A stretch of 64,000 bases of DNA, taken from the NCBI GenBank assembly GCA_027486845.1, contig JAIXOL010000081.1, forward strand, positions 1-64,000, in the 5' to 3' direction. A model generated the notes under the pieces. It worked only from the letters and a program-made list of their open reading frames with translations. It did not search any database and had not been told where the DNA came from. Position 1 is the first letter of the stretch. Every line of letters begins with the position of its first letter. The stretch is from Cytophagaceae bacterium. Its GTDB lineage: Bacteria > Bacteroidota > Bacteroidia > Cytophagales > Spirosomataceae. Below, piece after piece: positions 62,269-64,000 of this stretch. A program made the translations under genes and the position numbers.

Positions 62269-63831
62269 TTATATTAAAACATTTCCCGTCATTTCTTTTG
62301 GAATTTCTACGCCCATCAAAGTCAGAATCGTAGGGGCAATATCGCCCAATTTACCATCTTTTACCTCAAAACGGTCTGTTTTATCAACAATAATACACGG
62401 TACAAGGTTGAGTGAGTGCTGAGTATTTGGCGTTTTGTCGTCGTTAATCATATAATCAGCATTACCGTGATCAGCAATTACGATGAATGTATAACCATTG
62501 GCCAAACCAGTTTCTACGACTTGCTCAAGGCACTTATCAACAAATTCAACTGCAGATACAACCGCTGAGAAAACGCCTGTATGACCAACCATATCAGGGT
62601 TAGCAAAGTTTAAGCAGATAAAATCTACTTCGCCTTTTTGTAATTCTGGAATAATTGCTTCGTCAATATCGAAAGCGGCCATTTGTGGCTTCAAGTCATA
62701 AGTAGCAACATCTTTTGGTGATGGACACATCAAACGACTTTCACCCTCGAATGGTTGTTCGTGTCCGCCCGAAAAGAAAAATGTTACGTGCGGATATTTT
62801 TCGGTTTCAGCAATACGAATTTGTTTTTTCTTCGCTCGCTCTAAAACTTCACCCAAAGTATTATTCAGATTATCTTTTTCGTAAATAACCTTGACATTTT
62901 TGTACGTTTCGTCATACATTGTCATTGTTATATAGTAAAGATTCAAGGCTTTCATGCCGAAATCTGGGAAGTCTTTTTGAGTTAGCACTTCAGTAATTTC
63001 ACGACCACGGTCGGTACGGAAATTAAAGCACATCACAACGTCACCCTCTTCAATTACAGCAACAGGCTTTTCATCTTCAACGATTACGATTGGTTTCAAA
63101 AACTCGTCAGTAATGCCTTCATCATAAAAATCTTGCATTACTTGTGGTAATTCTTCAATCTGAATTTTTACTTCTAAGCCCTCTACGTTTTCGTCAACTG
63201 CCGCAATGCCGTTTACCATGGCATCGTAAGTCATTTTTACCCGCTCCCAACGCTTATCTCGGTCCATTGCGTAATAACGGCCAGTCACAGAGGCCAATTT
63301 GCCGCCAGTTTGGTCAAGTGTTGCTTGAAGTTCGGCCAAGAAACCTTTTCCGCTTTTTGGGTCGCAGTCACGGCCATCGGTAAACGCATGAACGAAAACA
63401 TCGGTCAAACCATAATCAGCAGCGGCTTTGGCCAATCCTTTTACGTGGTCGATGTGCGAGTGAACGCCACCATCTGACACTAAACCTATAAAGTGAACTT
63501 TCTTGCCATTGGTTTTGGCATATTCAAAAGCATCAACCAAAACTTGTTCTTTGGCCAAATGCCCTTCTTCAACAGCAATATTGATTTTTTCTAATTCTTG
63601 ATAAACCACTCGGCCAGCCCCTAAATTCATGTGACCAACTTCTGAGTTACCCATTTGTCCGTTTGGCAAACCTACTGCACGACCGCAAGCTTCAAGCGTA
63701 CTATTTGGGTACTCGCTCATCAATTTTCTGAAATATGGTACATTGGCAGCTTCGATTGCCGAACGCCACTCTTCTCCTTTTTTAGGAATTCCCCATCCAT
63801 CAAGGATGATTAATGCTACTTTTTTGTTCAT
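62269..63831 (-). CDS. gpmI: 2,3-bisphosphoglycerate-independent phosphoglycerate mutase
   Basis: Interconverts 3- and 2-phosphoglycerate in glycolysis. A 520-residue alkaline-phosphatase-superfamily enzyme: N-terminal ALIILDGWG (metal Asp), the catalytic Ser in MGNSEVGHMNLGAG (about residue 66), VSDGGVHSH (about 125), VTGRYYAMDRDKRWERVK, CFNFRTDRGREITE, and the C-terminal metal sites NFANPDMVGHTG and VIADHGNADYM. All metal ligands are present. The ATG at 63831 was chosen over one 21 nt upstream because the conserved N-terminus begins there. Confidence 0.96.
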   Translation of the reverse strand: MNKKVALIILDGWGIPKKGEEWRSAIEAANVPYFRKLMSEYPNSTLEACGRAVGLPNGQMGNSEVGHMNLGAGRVVYQELEKINIAVEEGHLAKEQVLVDAFEYAKTNGKKVHFIGLVSDGGVHSHIDHVKGLAKAAADYGLTDVFVHAFTDGRDCDPKSGKGFLAELQATLDQTGGKLASVTGRYYAMDRDKRWERVKMTYDAMVNGIAAVDENVEGLEVKIQIEELPQVMQDFYDEGITDEFLKPIVIVEDEKPVAVIEEGDVVMCFNFRTDRGREITEVLTQKDFPDFGMKALNLYYITMTMYDETYKNVKVIYEKDNLNNTLGEVLERAKKKQIRIAETEKYPHVTFFFSGGHEQPFEGESRLMCPSPKDVATYDLKPQMAAFDIDEAIIPELQKGEVDFICLNFANPDMVGHTGVFSAVVSAVEFVDKCLEQVVETGLANGYTFIVIADHGNADYMINDDKTPNTQHSLNLVPCIIVDKTDRFEVKDGKLGDIAPTILTLMGVEIPKEMTGNVLI

Positions 63832-63851
63832 AAGTCTTTGGTTAATTTTCA

Positions 63852-64000
63852 AAACTCTTTGCTAATTCCTTAATTTTTTTTCAGAAATATTATTAATTTC
63901 ACTCTTATCGTAGATATAAACCAGATAAACTATTTCTTCTATCACTTGAAAGCAGGAAATAACCGCGGCGGCGGACCGCCCTTGCACCTCCACGTTAACC
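63852..64000. other. spacer at the window end
   Basis: No gene is visible. The last 40 nt carry a GC-rich GCGGCGGACCGCCC palindrome that resembles the other small GC-rich intergenic palindromes of the window (for instance GGTACGCCGCCCG at 53682-53694). Confidence 0.4.

Overview
The window looks like chromosomal DNA of an AT-rich member of the Bacteroidota, most likely order Cytophagales. The indicators are the LpxC-FabZ fusion inside an HD-hydrolase/lpxD/lpxC-fabZ/lpxA cluster, several type IX secretion cargo proteins (type A and type B C-terminal domains, and two proteins ending in Gly-Cys-Asn), LytTR and 'PVC-type' dehydrogenase genes, tRNAs without an encoded CCA end, and promoters of the TTG-N20-TAnnTTTG type. 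The species cannot be fixed from the sequence alone. There is no rRNA, CRISPR array, intact insertion sequence or clear prophage.

Layout. 1-1.7 kb: three small genes of unknown function ending at a strong terminator. 1.8-2.5 kb: a CAT-anticodon tRNA and a decayed Uma2-like nuclease gene. 2.6-8.2 kb: the lipid A cluster and an ABC ATPase. 8.5-12.2 kb: an intact Uma2-like gene facing an lpxK/caspase-like/queG operon. 12.3-16.8 kb: menC, an NRDE-like relic, a type III polyketide synthase/methyltransferase pair and a CrtA-like gene. 17-25 kb: two large secreted fibronectin-like proteins around ybaB/glycosyltransferase/coaE, a DUF2064 gene and ridA. 25-28 kb: GT39 transferase, rpe and clpP. 28.5-31.3 kb: an XRE regulator and a LytS/LytTR two-component pair. 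31.3-36.5 kb: a secreted operon (DUF1080, cupredoxin-dehydrogenase fusion, VCBS protein) and an SRPBCC pseudogene. 36.6-43.5 kb: three related lipoproteins interleaved with two sortilin-like surface proteins, with gene relics between those two. 43.5-49.4 kb: rnpA/rpmH, an M61 peptidase, a thioesterase, an amidase and an M28 peptidase. 49.4-54.3 kb: dnaX, a VOC protein, a possible HolD-like gene, purA and fur. 54.4-60.2 kb: carbamoyltransferase/DUF5989/SxtJ operon, a secreted protein and the (p)ppGpp enzyme. 60.5-63.8 kb: tRNA-Leu, trigger factor and phosphoglycerate mutase.

Most of the window is housekeeping: lipid A synthesis (lpxD, lpxC-fabZ, lpxA, lpxK), cofactors (menC, coaE), translation and RNA processing (two tRNAs, rpmH, rnpA, queG), replication (dnaX), purine synthesis (purA), central carbon (rpe, gpmI) and proteostasis (clpP, tig).

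The parts most worth a second look are: a secreted caspase-like protein with two C-terminal chromo/Tudor-knot-like modules; the lipoprotein and Gly-Cys-Asn-tailed surface-protein locus; a gene graveyard holding diverged fragments of rnpA and of a LytTR regulator; a 24-nt in-frame insertion in the signal peptide of the M28 peptidase; and a HolD-like candidate near dnaX. Several pseudogenes (Uma2, NRDE, SRPBCC) and short dispersed palindromes between genes point to ongoing small-scale rearrangement. No clearly new multi-gene system could be proven from sequence alone.
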